A stretch of 64,000 nucleotides of DNA from Vulgatibacter incomptus_A (GCA_040391605.1 JBEBXK010000006.1:66029-130028), one strand, 5' to 3'. Positions 41,662-50,889 are shown, counted from the first letter of the stretch. Numbers and translations: made by a program. The notes: generated from the letters alone by a model not told the origin.

Positions 41662-42228
41662 ATGATCCGCTCGTCTCTCTTTGTCCTCTGCGCGCTCATC
41701 CTCTCGAGCTGCGCCCCGAACACCGCGTCATCCCCGCCAGAGCTCGCATCCGATCAGGGCGTGGTCGTCGAGCGCTCCCGCGCCGAGGCCCTCCTCCTCG
41801 AGTCCGCCCGCGAAGGCGATCTGAAGACCCTCCAGGGCCTCGCGCAGGCCGGCGTCTCCCTCGACGCGGCCGACGACCGCGGCTACACCGCGCTGATCCT
41901 CTCCGCCTACCACGGGCACCTCGAGGCGGTGCAATGGCTTCTCGGCCAGGCGGCCGATCCCTGCCGTGGCGACAAGCGAGGCAACACCGCCCTGATGGGA
42001 GCGGCCTTCAAAGGACACGAAGACGTGGTCGATCTGCTGCTCGCCCAGGACTGCCCCGTCGATCAGCCGAACCTGGTCGGGCAGACCGCGCTGATGTTCT
42101 CCGCCCTCGCCGGCAACCAGGCGGCCTCCAAGCTGCTGGGCCGCGGCGCCGATCGCAGCCACCGCGACGGCATGGGCCGCACCGCGGCGGATTGGGCCTC
42201 GACCCAAGGCCACGCGCTCCCTCGATGA
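41662..42228 (+). CDS. ankB: Ankyrin-repeat lipoprotein (AnkB-like)
   Basis: A 188-residue lipoprotein (signal MIRSSLFVLCALILSSC) with about four ankyrin repeats; the consensus appears in DRGYTALILSAYHGHLEAVQ, RGNTALMGAAFKGHEDVVDL and VGQTALMFSALAGNQAASKL. It starts 59 bp after the catalase stop with GGAGG upstream and is very likely co-transcribed. In P. aeruginosa the similar AnkB supports activity of the exported catalase. An envelope location next to KatB fits that role here. Confidence 0.9.
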   Translation: MIRSSLFVLCALILSSCAPNTASSPPELASDQGVVVERSRAEALLLESAREGDLKTLQGLAQAGVSLDAADDRGYTALILSAYHGHLEAVQWLLGQAADPCRGDKRGNTALMGAAFKGHEDVVDLLLAQDCPVDQPNLVGQTALMFSALAGNQAASKLLGRGADRSHRDGMGRTAADWASTQGHALPR

Positions 42229-42326
42229 AGGGGGCCGAGGCCAGAGAGCGGGTGCTGAAAGATGCCGTCTGAGGGCGCTTGCAGGACGAGTTGCCGGCTG
42301 CGCGGTCTGGGTTAGAGTCGTAGGCT

Positions 42327-43259
42327 ATGGGAACGAGCCGACGCCATTTCCTCGTACAGTCGGGCCTCGCCGTCGTGGCGGCGGGCTGTAAGGCCCCCGC
42401 CTTCGTGGGCCGTTCGCAGCGTCGGGTCGAGCGGGTGCTCCACGGCATGCCGACGACGGACGGTGACGGCGTCCGGATCAATCGGGTGATCGGACAGCCG
42501 TCGCTTCGGAACCTCGATCCGTTCCTGCTGCTCGACCGATTTCATTCGGATGATCCGGGCGCCTACATCCGGGGCTTTCCTTCGCATCCGCATCGGGGCT
42601 TCGAGACGGTGACGGTGATGATGGAGGGGCGGATGCGGCACCGTGACAGCCGTGGCAACGAAGGGTCGATCGCAGGCGGAGGGGCCCAGTGGATGACCGC
42701 CGGACGCGGGATCATCCACTCCGAGATGCCGGAGCAGGAGGAGGGGCTGATGTCGGGCTTTCAGCTTTGGGTGAACCTGCCTTCCACAGAGAAGCTCTGC
42801 CCGCAGTTCTATCAGGACCTCGGTCCGGCGCAGCTCGCGCAAGGGACGCTCGCGTCCTCGGGCAGCCGCCTCTCCGTCATCTCCGGCGAGGTACAGGGGC
42901 TCGTCGGCCCGGTCCGCGAGAGGCCGACGCAGCCGATCCTCTTCACCTCCTTGCTCGAGGACGACCGCCCTTTCGAGATCGACACGCCAGAGTCCCATAC
43001 GGCCTTCGTCTTCGTCGGCAGCGGCGAGGTGGCGATCGGGCCGGAGGAGATCCTGGTCCGCGAGGGAGGGCTCGCCCTCCTCGGCCCGGGGCAGCGGCTG
43101 AAGGTGCGCGCGCCCTCGCAGCGGAGCGAGCTCCTGGTCGCCGCTGGCCGCCCCTTGCGCGAGCCGATCGTGCAGCGCGGCCCCTTCGTGATGAATACGG
43201 AAGGTGAGATCCGGCAGGCGTTCGCCGACTACCGAGCGGGCGTCCTCGATCGCAGCTGA
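42327..43259 (+). CDS. Exported pirin-family protein (Tat/lipoprotein signal)
   Basis: A 310-residue bicupin of the pirin family. The metal site is visible in FPSHPHRGFETVTVMMEG (two His plus Glu) and the nearby IIHSEMP. Unlike most pirins, which are cytoplasmic, it begins MGTSRRHFLVQSGLAVVAAGC: a twin-arginine-like SRRHFL plus a lipobox Cys at residue 21, so it is predicted to be folded, exported and possibly lipid-anchored. Some pirins oxidise quercetin; the role here is unknown. It is 98 bp after ankB and 7 bp before the copper ATPase, so it could belong to either transcript. Confidence 0.88.
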   Translation: MGTSRRHFLVQSGLAVVAAGCKAPAFVGRSQRRVERVLHGMPTTDGDGVRINRVIGQPSLRNLDPFLLLDRFHSDDPGAYIRGFPSHPHRGFETVTVMMEGRMRHRDSRGNEGSIAGGGAQWMTAGRGIIHSEMPEQEEGLMSGFQLWVNLPSTEKLCPQFYQDLGPAQLAQGTLASSGSRLSVISGEVQGLVGPVRERPTQPILFTSLLEDDRPFEIDTPESHTAFVFVGSGEVAIGPEEILVREGGLALLGPGQRLKVRAPSQRSELLVAAGRPLREPIVQRGPFVMNTEGEIRQAFADYRAGVLDRS

Positions 43260-43266
43260 GCTCGAT

Positions 43267-45498
43267 ATGCGGGGCAGATATGCCTGCCCGATGCACCCCG
43301 AGGTCGTGAGCGACACGCCGGGCTCCTGTCCGAAGTGCGGCATGGCGCTCGAGCGCGCGACGCCTGCACCCGCCGCCGAGAAGGCCGAGTGGACGTGTCC
43401 GATGCACCCCGAGATCGTGCGGGACGCGCCGGGTTCCTGCCCGAAGTGCGGCATGGCCCTCGAGCCGAAGGTCGTCACCGGCCTGGTGGAGGAGAACCCG
43501 GAGCTGCGGGAGATGAGACGGAGGTTCTGGGTCTCCGTCGTCTTCAGCGTCCCCATCATCCTCCTCTCGATGGGCGACATGCTCCCGGGACAGCCGATCT
43601 CGGCGCTCCTCTCGCCTCGGACGCGAACCCTCCTCGAGCTGCTCCTGGCGATCCCCATCTGCACCTGGGCGGCGTGGCCCTTCTACGTCCGTGCCGTCGC
43701 GTCGGTGAAGCACCGCAGCCTCAACATGTTCACCCTGATTGGGCTCGGGGTCTCCGTCGGCTTCGTCTACAGCTCGATCGCCGCCGTCGCCCCGGGGATC
43801 TTTCCGGAGGCCTTCCGGGACGCCACCGGCGAGGTCGGAGTCTATTTCGAGGCCGCTGTCGTCATCGTGGCGTTGATCCTCCTCGGGCAGGTCCTCGAGC
43901 TGCGGGCCCGTAGTCAGACCGGCTCGGCGATCCAGAAGCTCCTGGGCCTCGCCCCCAAGACCGCCCGGCGTCTGCGCGACGACGGGAGCGAAGAGGATAT
44001 CCCGCTCGAGCATGTTCACGTCGGCGATCGGCTGCGCATCCGCCCGGGCGAGAAGGTCCCGGTCGATGGGATCGTGCTGGAGGGGAGCAGCACCATCGAC
44101 GAGTCGATGGTCTCGGGAGAGCCGATGCCCATCGCCAAGGCATCGGGCGATCAGGTGGTGGGCGCCACCATCAATGGTAGCGGATCGCTGGTGATGCGCG
44201 CCGAGAAGGTCGGCTCCGACACGCTGCTGGCGCGGATCGTGGCGATGGTCTCCGAGGCGCAGCGGAGCCGGGCGCCGATCCAGAAGCTCGCGGACGTCGT
44301 CTCCGGCTACTTCGTCCCGGCGGTGATCCTGATCGCGATCGGCACCTTCGTGGTCTGGTCCCTGGTTGGCCCCGAACCGCGCATGGCCCACGCCCTGATC
44401 AACGCGGTGGCGGTGCTGATCATCGCCTGCCCATGTGCGCTCGGCCTCGCCACCCCCATGTCGATCATGGTCGCGACGGGGAAGGGCGCGTCCCTGGGCG
44501 TCCTCTTCCGGAACGCCGAAGCGATCGAGAACCTGCGAAAGCTCAGCACCCTGGTGGTCGACAAGACCGGGACCCTCACGGAGGGCCGTCCGCGGCTGAT
44601 GTCGGTCATCGCCACCGAAGGCGTCGCGGAGGATGAGCTCCTCGCCCTCGTCGCAAGCCTCGAGCGGGCGAGCGAGCACCCGCTGGCCGAGTCGATCGTG
44701 CGGGGGACCCAGGCGCGCGGGCTCCCCCTCATGGACGTGGAGGGATTTGGAAGCGTCACCGGAAAGGGCGTCCGGGCGCAGGTCTCGGGTCGCTTCGTGG
44801 CGGTCGGCAACCGCGCGATGATGCGGGACCTCGGCCTCTCGATCGATGCGCTGGACCGAACGGCCGAGGAGCTGCGGGCCGAGGGCCAGACGGTGATGTT
44901 CGCCGCGATCGATCGCGTGCTGGCCGGCCTGATCGGCGTGGCCGATCCGATCAAGGAGGGGACCGCCGAGGCGATCCGGCAGCTCCACGAGGAGGGCCTG
45001 CGCATCGTGATGCTCACCGGCGACAGCCGGACCACCGCGCTGGCCGTCGCGAAGAAGCTGGGTATCGATGAGGTGATCGCCGAGGTACTCCCCGATCAGA
45101 AGGTGGACGCCGTGAAGAGGCTCCAGGCCGGGGGCGCGTTCGTGGCGATGGCGGGCGACGGGATCAACGACGCGCCCGCCCTGGCCCAAGCCGAGGTCGG
45201 GATCGCCATGGGCACCGGCACCGACATCGCGATGGAGAGCGCTCCCGTGACCCTGGTGAAGGGCGATCTGCGCGGGATCGTGCGAGCGATTCGCCTGAGC
45301 GGGCAGACCATGGCCAACATCCGGCAGAACCTGTTCTTCGCGTTCGTCTACAACGCCGCGGGTGTGCCGATCGCCGCCGGTGTGCTGTACCCGGTGTTCG
45401 GCCTCCTGCTCAGCCCCGTCATCGCCGCCGCGGCGATGAGCCTGAGCTCGGTCTCCGTGATCGCGAACGCGCTGCGCCTGAGGCGTGCGCAGGGATAA
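43267..45498 (+). CDS. copA: Copper-type P1B ATPase with two N-terminal heavy-metal-binding motifs
   Basis: A 743-residue heavy-metal P-type ATPase. Two short N-terminal metal-binding units repeat the pattern CPMHPE (Cys7, Cys44) and CPKCGM (21-26 and 58-63). The membrane CPC motif (IACPCALGLATP) indicates Cu(I)/Ag(I). Phosphorylation site DKTGTLTEG, the actuator segment VSGEPMPIAK, and GDGINDAPALAQA are all intact. It would export copper from the cytoplasm. It starts 7 bp after the pirin stop. No CopZ or CueR is nearby. Confidence 0.95.
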   Translation: MRGRYACPMHPEVVSDTPGSCPKCGMALERATPAPAAEKAEWTCPMHPEIVRDAPGSCPKCGMALEPKVVTGLVEENPELREMRRRFWVSVVFSVPIILLSMGDMLPGQPISALLSPRTRTLLELLLAIPICTWAAWPFYVRAVASVKHRSLNMFTLIGLGVSVGFVYSSIAAVAPGIFPEAFRDATGEVGVYFEAAVVIVALILLGQVLELRARSQTGSAIQKLLGLAPKTARRLRDDGSEEDIPLEHVHVGDRLRIRPGEKVPVDGIVLEGSSTIDESMVSGEPMPIAKASGDQVVGATINGSGSLVMRAEKVGSDTLLARIVAMVSEAQRSRAPIQKLADVVSGYFVPAVILIAIGTFVVWSLVGPEPRMAHALINAVAVLIIACPCALGLATPMSIMVATGKGASLGVLFRNAEAIENLRKLSTLVVDKTGTLTEGRPRLMSVIATEGVAEDELLALVASLERASEHPLAESIVRGTQARGLPLMDVEGFGSVTGKGVRAQVSGRFVAVGNRAMMRDLGLSIDALDRTAEELRAEGQTVMFAAIDRVLAGLIGVADPIKEGTAEAIRQLHEEGLRIVMLTGDSRTTALAVAKKLGIDEVIAEVLPDQKVDAVKRLQAGGAFVAMAGDGINDAPALAQAEVGIAMGTGTDIAMESAPVTLVKGDLRGIVRAIRLSGQTMANIRQNLFFAFVYNAAGVPIAAGVLYPVFGLLLSPVIAAAAMSLSSVSVIANALRLRRAQG

Positions 45499-45853
45499 GA
45501 GAAGCGTTCGACGTGCAGACCGCGAAGCATCGGACGAGGAGGAGGCGCTCCTGCTCTTTGGTCGCGAGTCCCAGCTCACGTATCCTTGCGCCAGAGCTGA
45601 CGCGGCTGACGCCCAGGAGACGAGCTGGCTCGGCTGGTCTCGCTGGGCTATGCGGTCATTCGCTACCGACGCATCGCAGCGACGGCGGACCTGCTCGGGC
45701 GAGACCTACGCCTCGCCCGCTGCGATGGAGCGGCGCGCCGGAGGAGGCCGCCGAAAAGGGGACGTAGCGCCAATTGGTCGACAGTCCCGCGGCCGGCCGG
45801 GCTTGCCGGGAGCGCCAGCGCCCCTAGCTTGCTCGGGCGCGGGAGGTGTCACG
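45499..45853. other. Intergenic region between the copper ATPase and UBP zinc-finger genes
   Basis: 355 bp with no recognisable gene; the open frames have no family character. It presumably carries the promoter of the zinc-finger gene. No clear hairpin or promoter element was picked out. Confidence 0.4.
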
Positions 45854-46183
45854 ATGGCAGAGTGTTCGCATCTCGAGAAGTTCTCCAGGATGGATCGGGA
45901 TCCGGTCGATCCGAGTGGCCCCGGATGCAAGGAGTGCCTGGCATCGAAAGGTGAGTGGGTCTCGTTGAGGCTCTGTATGGATTGTGGTCACGTTGGGTGT
46001 TGTGACAGCTCACCGGGCCGTCACGCCACCGCCCATTTTCAACAGAGCGGGCATCCTGTGATGAAGGCCTTCGAGCCCGGCATGAACTGGGCGTGGTGCT
46101 ATCCCCACGAGCGGATGCAGGAGGAGATCCCCGCGTTTCCGCAGGAATCACCGTCCCATCACCTCGAGATGCCGCAGGCCTGA
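45854..46183 (+). CDS. UBP-type zinc-finger domain protein
   Basis: A 109-residue protein made of one ZnF-UBP domain. Metal ligands are in CSHLE, GCKEC, RLCMDCGHVGCCDSSPGRHATAHF and SGHPVM, the standard C..C..C..C..H..H layout. In eukaryotes the domain binds the ubiquitin C-terminus; bacterial single-domain versions exist with unknown ligand. ATG 45854 is preceded by GGGAGG. It stands alone. Confidence 0.93.
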   Translation: MAECSHLEKFSRMDRDPVDPSGPGCKECLASKGEWVSLRLCMDCGHVGCCDSSPGRHATAHFQQSGHPVMKAFEPGMNWAWCYPHERMQEEIPAFPQESPSHHLEMPQA

Positions 46184-46197
46184 AGGGGCGATAGCCC

Positions 46198-46566
46198 TCA
46201 GACGAGGGATGCGTAGGCCTCCCGATCGAAGCCGACGATCACGCGATCGCCGTCGACGAGGAGCGGGCGCTTCACCAGCTTCCCGTCGGCGGCGAAGAGC
46301 TGGGCGAGATCTTCCGGCGAGAGGTCGTCCACCGCCTGCTTGCCCCGCTCCGCGAGGAGGGCGCGGTAGCCCTGGCCCGAGGTGTTGATCCACTTCCTGG
46401 TCGGATGGCCGTTCGCCTTCATCCAGCGCAGGAAGGTCGCGGCGTCAGGAGGTGAGTCGACCAACGCGACCTTCTCGTAGGCGACACCGCTGTCACGGAG
46501 CGCCTTCTCGGCGTCGCGACAGGTGCTGCACTTTTGATAGCCATAGAGAATGAGCGTCTTCTTCAT
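46198..46566 (-). CDS. ArsC/Spx-like (YffB-type) reductase family protein
   Basis: A 122-residue thioredoxin-fold protein. The N-terminus has YGYQKCSTCRDAEKAL, the CxxC typical of Spx/YffB-type proteins rather than a lone ArsC Cys. KWINTSGQGYRALL and LVKRPLLVDGDRVIVGF are the conserved late motifs. Arsenate reduction is possible but not shown; there are no ars genes nearby. It converges on the UBP zinc-finger gene with a 14-bp gap. Confidence 0.9.
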   Translation of the reverse strand: MKKTLILYGYQKCSTCRDAEKALRDSGVAYEKVALVDSPPDAATFLRWMKANGHPTRKWINTSGQGYRALLAERGKQAVDDLSPEDLAQLFAADGKLVKRPLLVDGDRVIVGFDREAYASLV

Positions 46567-46691
46567 GGCCCGGCACAGTAGTGCGATCCCCCGGAGACGT
46601 AAAGCGGCGGGGTGACGCCGGGAGCTGCGGTGGCGCTGCACGCCGTCGTCGGAGGGGCCAGCCGGGAGCGGGGCCGTGATAGGGTGGACAG

Positions 46692-47339
46692 ATGAGTCCA
46701 TCACACGCAGATGAATTGTTCAGCATTGGTGCTCCGCTCGCCGTTCGCCGCCGCCGCCGCCGCCGTCGGCTCGACTCGTCGATCCTGGTGGCCGGATGGT
46801 TGCTCGTCGGCGCCGTGTCGATCCAGGGTTGTGGCGGGGGCGGCAGCGGCGATCCCGCCTCGACGCTCGGCGAAGAGGGGATCGAGGTCAGCCACGACGG
46901 CGTCGTCCGCGACGCGAACATCAAGGTCTCGAGGGTCAACACCTTCTGGTTCGACGAGGGGCAGCGCTTCAGCGCGACGGCGCTCGCAGGATGGACCGAT
47001 GGCGGTCACTTCGGCACGATCACCGCCAGGGTGATGATCAAGGGGAGGAAGGGCGAAGCGGTGCAGCCAGGGACCTACCGTCTGATCGCCGACGCCGAGG
47101 ATTATAAAGCGGAAGAGATGACCGCCACCCTCGTCCTGGAACACGGGGTCGCTGGCCTCCCGTTCTATCAGCGGTCGGTGTCGGGGACCCTCGAGCTCGA
47201 GGCCATCGAGGGGGACCTCCGGTTCCGGCTCGATCGGCTCGCGCTCACCTTCGAAGGACTCTTCCAGGACGGTAACGCTGAGGACCTCGAGGAGGAGAAC
47301 GCCATCTCCGGATCGATCCGGCTCTCTCCCGAGAAGTGA
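46692..47339 (+). CDS. Hypothetical lipoprotein with poly-Arg leader
   Basis: A 215-residue protein. The N-terminus carries eight consecutive Arg (from an imperfect CGC trinucleotide run near 46745-46770) before a hydrophobic stretch ending IQGC, so it is a predicted lipoprotein with an unusually basic n-region. The mature domain is beta-rich (TFWFDEGQRFSATALAGW, GTYRLIADAEDYK, GTLELEAIEGDLRFRLDRL). I do not recognise the family. The start at 46692 has AGGG upstream. It diverges from the ArsC-like gene. Confidence 0.65.
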   Translation: MSPSHADELFSIGAPLAVRRRRRRRRLDSSILVAGWLLVGAVSIQGCGGGGSGDPASTLGEEGIEVSHDGVVRDANIKVSRVNTFWFDEGQRFSATALAGWTDGGHFGTITARVMIKGRKGEAVQPGTYRLIADAEDYKAEEMTATLVLEHGVAGLPFYQRSVSGTLELEAIEGDLRFRLDRLALTFEGLFQDGNAEDLEEENAISGSIRLSPEK

Positions 47340-47468
47340 ATTCGCGATCAGCGGAGCGACGGTCCGGGGCCGGCGCGGCTTCGGCCTCTTCGATGGGCTG
47401 ATGCTCGGATTCGTGGCCCGCGAGCGGGGAGGCGAACGCAAGGGGAGCCCTTCGCGCGAAAGCGCGAC

Positions 47469-47512
47469 CTGAAGGATCGCGCTCCCGCGCCTTGCGGGGG
47501 CGGTTCCTTCAG
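47469..47512. terminator. Long hairpin between convergent lipoprotein and yggS genes
   Basis: An outer 8-bp stem CTGAAGGA / TCCTTCAG (47469-47476 and 47505-47512) encloses an inner stem CTCCCGC / GCGGGGG. The right arm includes the yggS stop. It is well placed to act as a bidirectional terminator, although it has no T-tract. Confidence 0.55.
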
Positions 47513-48291
47513 TGGGCAGCGCCCGGCCAGTATTGAGCGTCGTCGGTGGGCCTCGGTCCGAAGATTGCCTGCCCGACGCGTACGACGGTGGCGCCCTCTT
47601 CGATGGCGACCTCATAGTCGCCCGACATGCCCATCGAGAGGCCCTCGAGGCCGGGGTGGACCTGCACGGCGTGGTCGCGAAGGGTGCGCAGGAGCCGGAA
47701 GCAGGCGCGCACCTTCTCCGTGTCCGAGCTGAAGAGCGCCAGGGTCATCAGGCCCCGGGGCTTCAAGCGGGGGTAGTCGGAGAGTCGTTCGACGAAGGGG
47801 AGGAGCTCGTCGGGCTGAAGCCCATATTTGCTGGATTCACCGGAGGTATTCACCTGGACGTAGACGTCGAGGTCGCGCCCCTCCACCTCCAGGCGACGAT
47901 TCAGCTCGTTGGCGATCCGGGGCCTGTCGAGGGCGTGGAACTCGGAGGCGAAGCGGACGAGGGTGCGGACCTTGTTGGTCTGCAGGTGTCCGATGATGCT
48001 CCAGCGGATGGGCAGGTCGTCGAGCTCGGTCTGCTTGTCTCGGGCCTCCTGCAGCTTGTTCTCCCCCATCTCGGCGACGCCGGCGGCGAAGGCGAGGCGC
48101 AGGACGTGGGCCGGTACGGTCTTGGTGACCGGGAGGAGGCGGACCTCCTCCGGCCGCCGGCCCGCCCGGGCACACGCCGCGGCGATACGCGCCTGGATCG
48201 CCTCGAGATTCGATTGGAATGATTCGGTCGGGCTGCCACCGAAGCGCGCGATGTCTTCTGCGGAGAGCACGATCTCGGGCTGTGGGCTCAT
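47509..48291 (-). CDS. YggS/PROSC family PLP-binding protein
   Basis: A 260-residue PLP homeostasis protein with a TIM-barrel fold like alanine racemase. The PLP Lys is in LLPVTKTVP, and AEMGENKLQEARDK, WSIIGHLQTNKV, VNTSGESSKYG and LSMGMSGDYEVAIEEGATVVRVG are all characteristic. Length is slightly above average because of a roughly 25-residue N-terminal extension. Start ATG 48291; no strong ribosome site. It is monocistronic as far as the sequence shows. Confidence 0.95.
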   Translation of the reverse strand: MSPQPEIVLSAEDIARFGGSPTESFQSNLEAIQARIAAACARAGRRPEEVRLLPVTKTVPAHVLRLAFAAGVAEMGENKLQEARDKQTELDDLPIRWSIIGHLQTNKVRTLVRFASEFHALDRPRIANELNRRLEVEGRDLDVYVQVNTSGESSKYGLQPDELLPFVERLSDYPRLKPRGLMTLALFSSDTEKVRACFRLLRTLRDHAVQVHPGLEGLSMGMSGDYEVAIEEGATVVRVGQAIFGPRPTDDAQYWPGAAH

Positions 48292-48574
48292 TCGGGGCTG
48301 AGCTCTGGACGCGGAGGGCGAGCAAGGATCAACTGGTAGATCTCCATCTTTGGATCCGACGATGCGGCAGCCTGTCAGGATCGACCGCTTCGGCGACGAT
48401 CTACCACGGGAGCGGCGAGGATACCGAGCGCCCCGGATCGCCGCCGGCCGGCGAACCCCCGGGGCCGCCTGGCCGCGCCTGCCGACGATCGCCTGGACGA
48501 GGCAGCCCGCGCGCTCCGACGACGGCCTGGAAGAGCAGCCCGCGACGGATCGCGCCCCGGCTGGAGGCGCTCGT

Positions 48575-50068
48575 TCAGCTCCTCCGAGGCAGCCGCACCT
48601 CGAAGGCCGTCCCCGCCTCGTCGCTGGACTCCAGCGAGATGGTGCCCCCATGGGCGAGGACGAACTGTCGGGTGATGTAGAGCCCGAGGCCGAGCCCCCG
48701 CGATCGCCGTTTGCGATCGGCGGTGCCACGGAACGGCTCGAAGACGACGGAACGCAAGGACTCGGGGATGGCGGGGCCGGCGTTGCGGATGTGAAGCGCC
48801 ACCTCGTCGTCGGACCGACCGTCGACTCGCAGGTGGATCGGATGGTCGGGGGGCCCGTGATCGCAGGCATTGCCGATCAGGTTGGAGAGGACCTGGAAGA
48901 GACGATCCGGATCCCAGCGGCCGGTGGTATCGCCCAGGGTCTCCACCTGGAAGCGGCCTCGCGGCGCGGCGGCGCCGAGCAGCACCTGATCCAGGAGCTC
49001 GCAGAGGTTGGCGTCGTCGAGGCTGAGGGCGATGGTCCCGCCATTCTGGATCCGGGTCATGTCGAGGAGCTGGTCGATCATGCGCACCATCCGCGCGCCG
49101 CCGTCGAGGACCCGCTGGAGGGGCCTGCGGATCGACTGCTCGTCGGATCGGGAGAGGGCGAGCTGGGCTCCCAGCAGCATCGACCCCAGCGGGTTGCGCA
49201 GATCGTGTCCGAGGATCGCGACGAAGAGCTCGCGCATTCGCTCCGATTCCTTCTGCTCGGTCACGTCCAAGACGAAGGAGACGGCGACGCCGTCGTGATC
49301 GACCAAGGCACCTCCGGCCAGGACGGGGACCTTATGGCCGCTCCGATGCAGGAGCTCCTGATGGAACGGACCGTAGCTGCCCTCCCGATCCAGCTGGTCG
49401 AGGGCGGTCTCGCCACCGCCGGAGAAGCCCGGAGGCACGAGCTCCAGGGTGGAGAGGAGGCCCTCCTCCAGATCCGCCCGGGAATAGCCGACCAATTCGA
49501 GGAAGGCGTCGTTGGCGTCGACGATGTCGCGGTTCGGGCAGGTGTAGACGACCCCGATCATGCCCAGCTCGTAGAGGCTGCGGAACTTTGCCTCGCTCGC
49601 CTCGAGGGCCTTGCGCTGACGCTCCAGGGTGATGAAGACGTCGACCTTGCTGCGCAAGATCTCCACGTCGATGGGTTTGAAGAGGAAGTCGACGGCCCCC
49701 GCCTCGTAGCCCCGGAAGATCCGCTGACGATCGCTGGAGCCCGCGGTGACGAAGATGATGGGCACGTGCCGGGTGCGCTCCACGCCGCGCATCAGGGCGG
49801 CGAGATCGAAGCCGTCCATCTCCGGCATCTGGACGTCGATGAGGGCCAGGGCGACGTCGCGGGTGAGGAGGAGCTCCAGCGCCTCGGGGCCCGAGCCCGC
49901 CGTGACGATGTCGACGTCGTCGCGGCGGAGGACCTGCTCCAGGGCGAAGAGGTTCTCGGGGAGATCGTCCACGAGCAGGAGGGTGGGCCGCTCCTTGGGA
50001 GGGAGCCTCGGGCCCTCCCGGCTCGACGCGGACGAAGGGCTCGAGTCGGCGATCGCTGGCCTCATCAC
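48575..50068 (-). CDS. REC-PAS-histidine kinase (response-regulator-fused sensor kinase)
   Basis: A 497-residue signalling protein with an N-terminal REC domain (about 28-145; phospho-acceptor Asp78 in LIDVQMPEMDG), a PAS domain (about 160-270), then an HK core with His288 in GHDLRNPL and a full ATPase domain (NLIGNACDHGP, RGLGLGLYITRQ). No membrane segment, so cytoplasmic. GTG 50068 overlaps the cheR stop as GTGA; ATG 50065 is the alternative. It is the last gene of a three-gene signalling operon and may receive phosphate from the upstream hybrid kinase through its REC domain. Confidence 0.93.
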   Translation of the reverse strand: MMRPAIADSSPSSASSREGPRLPPKERPTLLLVDDLPENLFALEQVLRRDDVDIVTAGSGPEALELLLTRDVALALIDVQMPEMDGFDLAALMRGVERTRHVPIIFVTAGSSDRQRIFRGYEAGAVDFLFKPIDVEILRSKVDVFITLERQRKALEASEAKFRSLYELGMIGVVYTCPNRDIVDANDAFLELVGYSRADLEEGLLSTLELVPPGFSGGGETALDQLDREGSYGPFHQELLHRSGHKVPVLAGGALVDHDGVAVSFVLDVTEQKESERMRELFVAILGHDLRNPLGSMLLGAQLALSRSDEQSIRRPLQRVLDGGARMVRMIDQLLDMTRIQNGGTIALSLDDANLCELLDQVLLGAAAPRGRFQVETLGDTTGRWDPDRLFQVLSNLIGNACDHGPPDHPIHLRVDGRSDDEVALHIRNAGPAIPESLRSVVFEPFRGTADRKRRSRGLGLGLYITRQFVLAHGGTISLESSDEAGTAFEVRLPRRS

Positions 50069-50889
50069 GCCACCGCCCGAAAGATGTTGTCGTCGCGAGC
50101 GAACGCCTCGAAGCTGGCCCCGCCCTCGATGAAACGCAGCGACTCATGCTTTCCGAGCCCCACGAAACCCCTCGGGCAGAGCGAGTCGATGAAGAGGCCG
50201 AGGGTGCGGCTCTGCAATGATCTCTCGAAGTAGATGAGGACGTTCCGGCAGGAGATGAGCTGCACCTCGGCGAAGGCGGCGTCGGTGGCGAGGCTATGAT
50301 CGGAGAAGAGGATACGTTGGCGAAGGTCGGCCGACATGGAGGCGCGGGCGTAGGCGGTCTCGTAGTAGTCGGAGAGGGAGGCGCGGCCGCCGGAGGCGAA
50401 GTAATTCTCGGAGAAGGCGCGGATGCGCTCGACGCCGTAGATGCCGGCTTCCGCGTCCCGGAGGCTCTGGGCGTCGATGTCCGTCGCGTAGATCTGGGTC
50501 CGATCCAGGAGCCCCTCTTCGTGGAGCAGGATCGCCATGGAGTAGGCCTCCTCGCCGGCACCGCAGCCGGCGATCCACACCCGGAGAAACGGGTAGGTGG
50601 AGAGGATAGGGATCACCCGCTCGCGCAGGGTCCGCCAGTAGGTGGGATCACGGAAGAGGTCGCTGACCTGGATGGTAAGGCAGGGGAGCAGCCTTGCGAA
50701 GGCCTCGGGGTCGTGGATCACCCGATCGAGGAGCGCGGTGGCCGTGGGGATCTCCAGCTTCTCCAGCGCCTGCGCGATCCGCCGCCGCAGCGACGCCCTC
50801 GCATACGAGCGGAAGTCGTAGTGATACGCGCGGTAGATCCCCTCCAGCAGGAGATCCAGCTCGAGCTCCCCCGGCTCTTGCGGGGTCAT
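50065..50889 (-). CDS. CheR-type methyltransferase
   Basis: A 274-residue SAM-dependent protein-glutamate methyltransferase. The N-terminal helical domain (FRSYARASLRRRIAQAL) precedes the catalytic domain with RVWIAGCGAGEEAYSMAI (SAM site), YATDIDAQSL and QLISCRNVLIYF, all CheR signatures. The ATG overlaps the hybrid kinase stop (ATGA). No chemoreceptor, CheB or CheW is in the window, so this is not a standard chemotaxis operon; it may be part of a CheR-kinase regulatory module. Confidence 0.95.
   Translation of the reverse strand: MTPQEPGELELDLLLEGIYRAYHYDFRSYARASLRRRIAQALEKLEIPTATALLDRVIHDPEAFARLLPCLTIQVSDLFRDPTYWRTLRERVIPILSTYPFLRVWIAGCGAGEEAYSMAILLHEEGLLDRTQIYATDIDAQSLRDAEAGIYGVERIRAFSENYFASGGRASLSDYYETAYARASMSADLRQRILFSDHSLATDAAFAEVQLISCRNVLIYFERSLQSRTLGLFIDSLCPRGFVGLGKHESLRFIEGGASFEAFARDDNIFRAVA

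Noticed and set aside
42943..45579. An 878-codon minus-strand open frame opposite the copper ATPase
   Set aside because: It lies wholly antisense to a gene with full P-type ATPase motifs and is rich in His, Asp, Arg and Gly as expected for a GC-rich shadow frame.
45513..45767. Possible small gene between the copper ATPase and the zinc-finger gene
   Set aside because: No start signal or family motif; composition matches neighbouring shadow frames.
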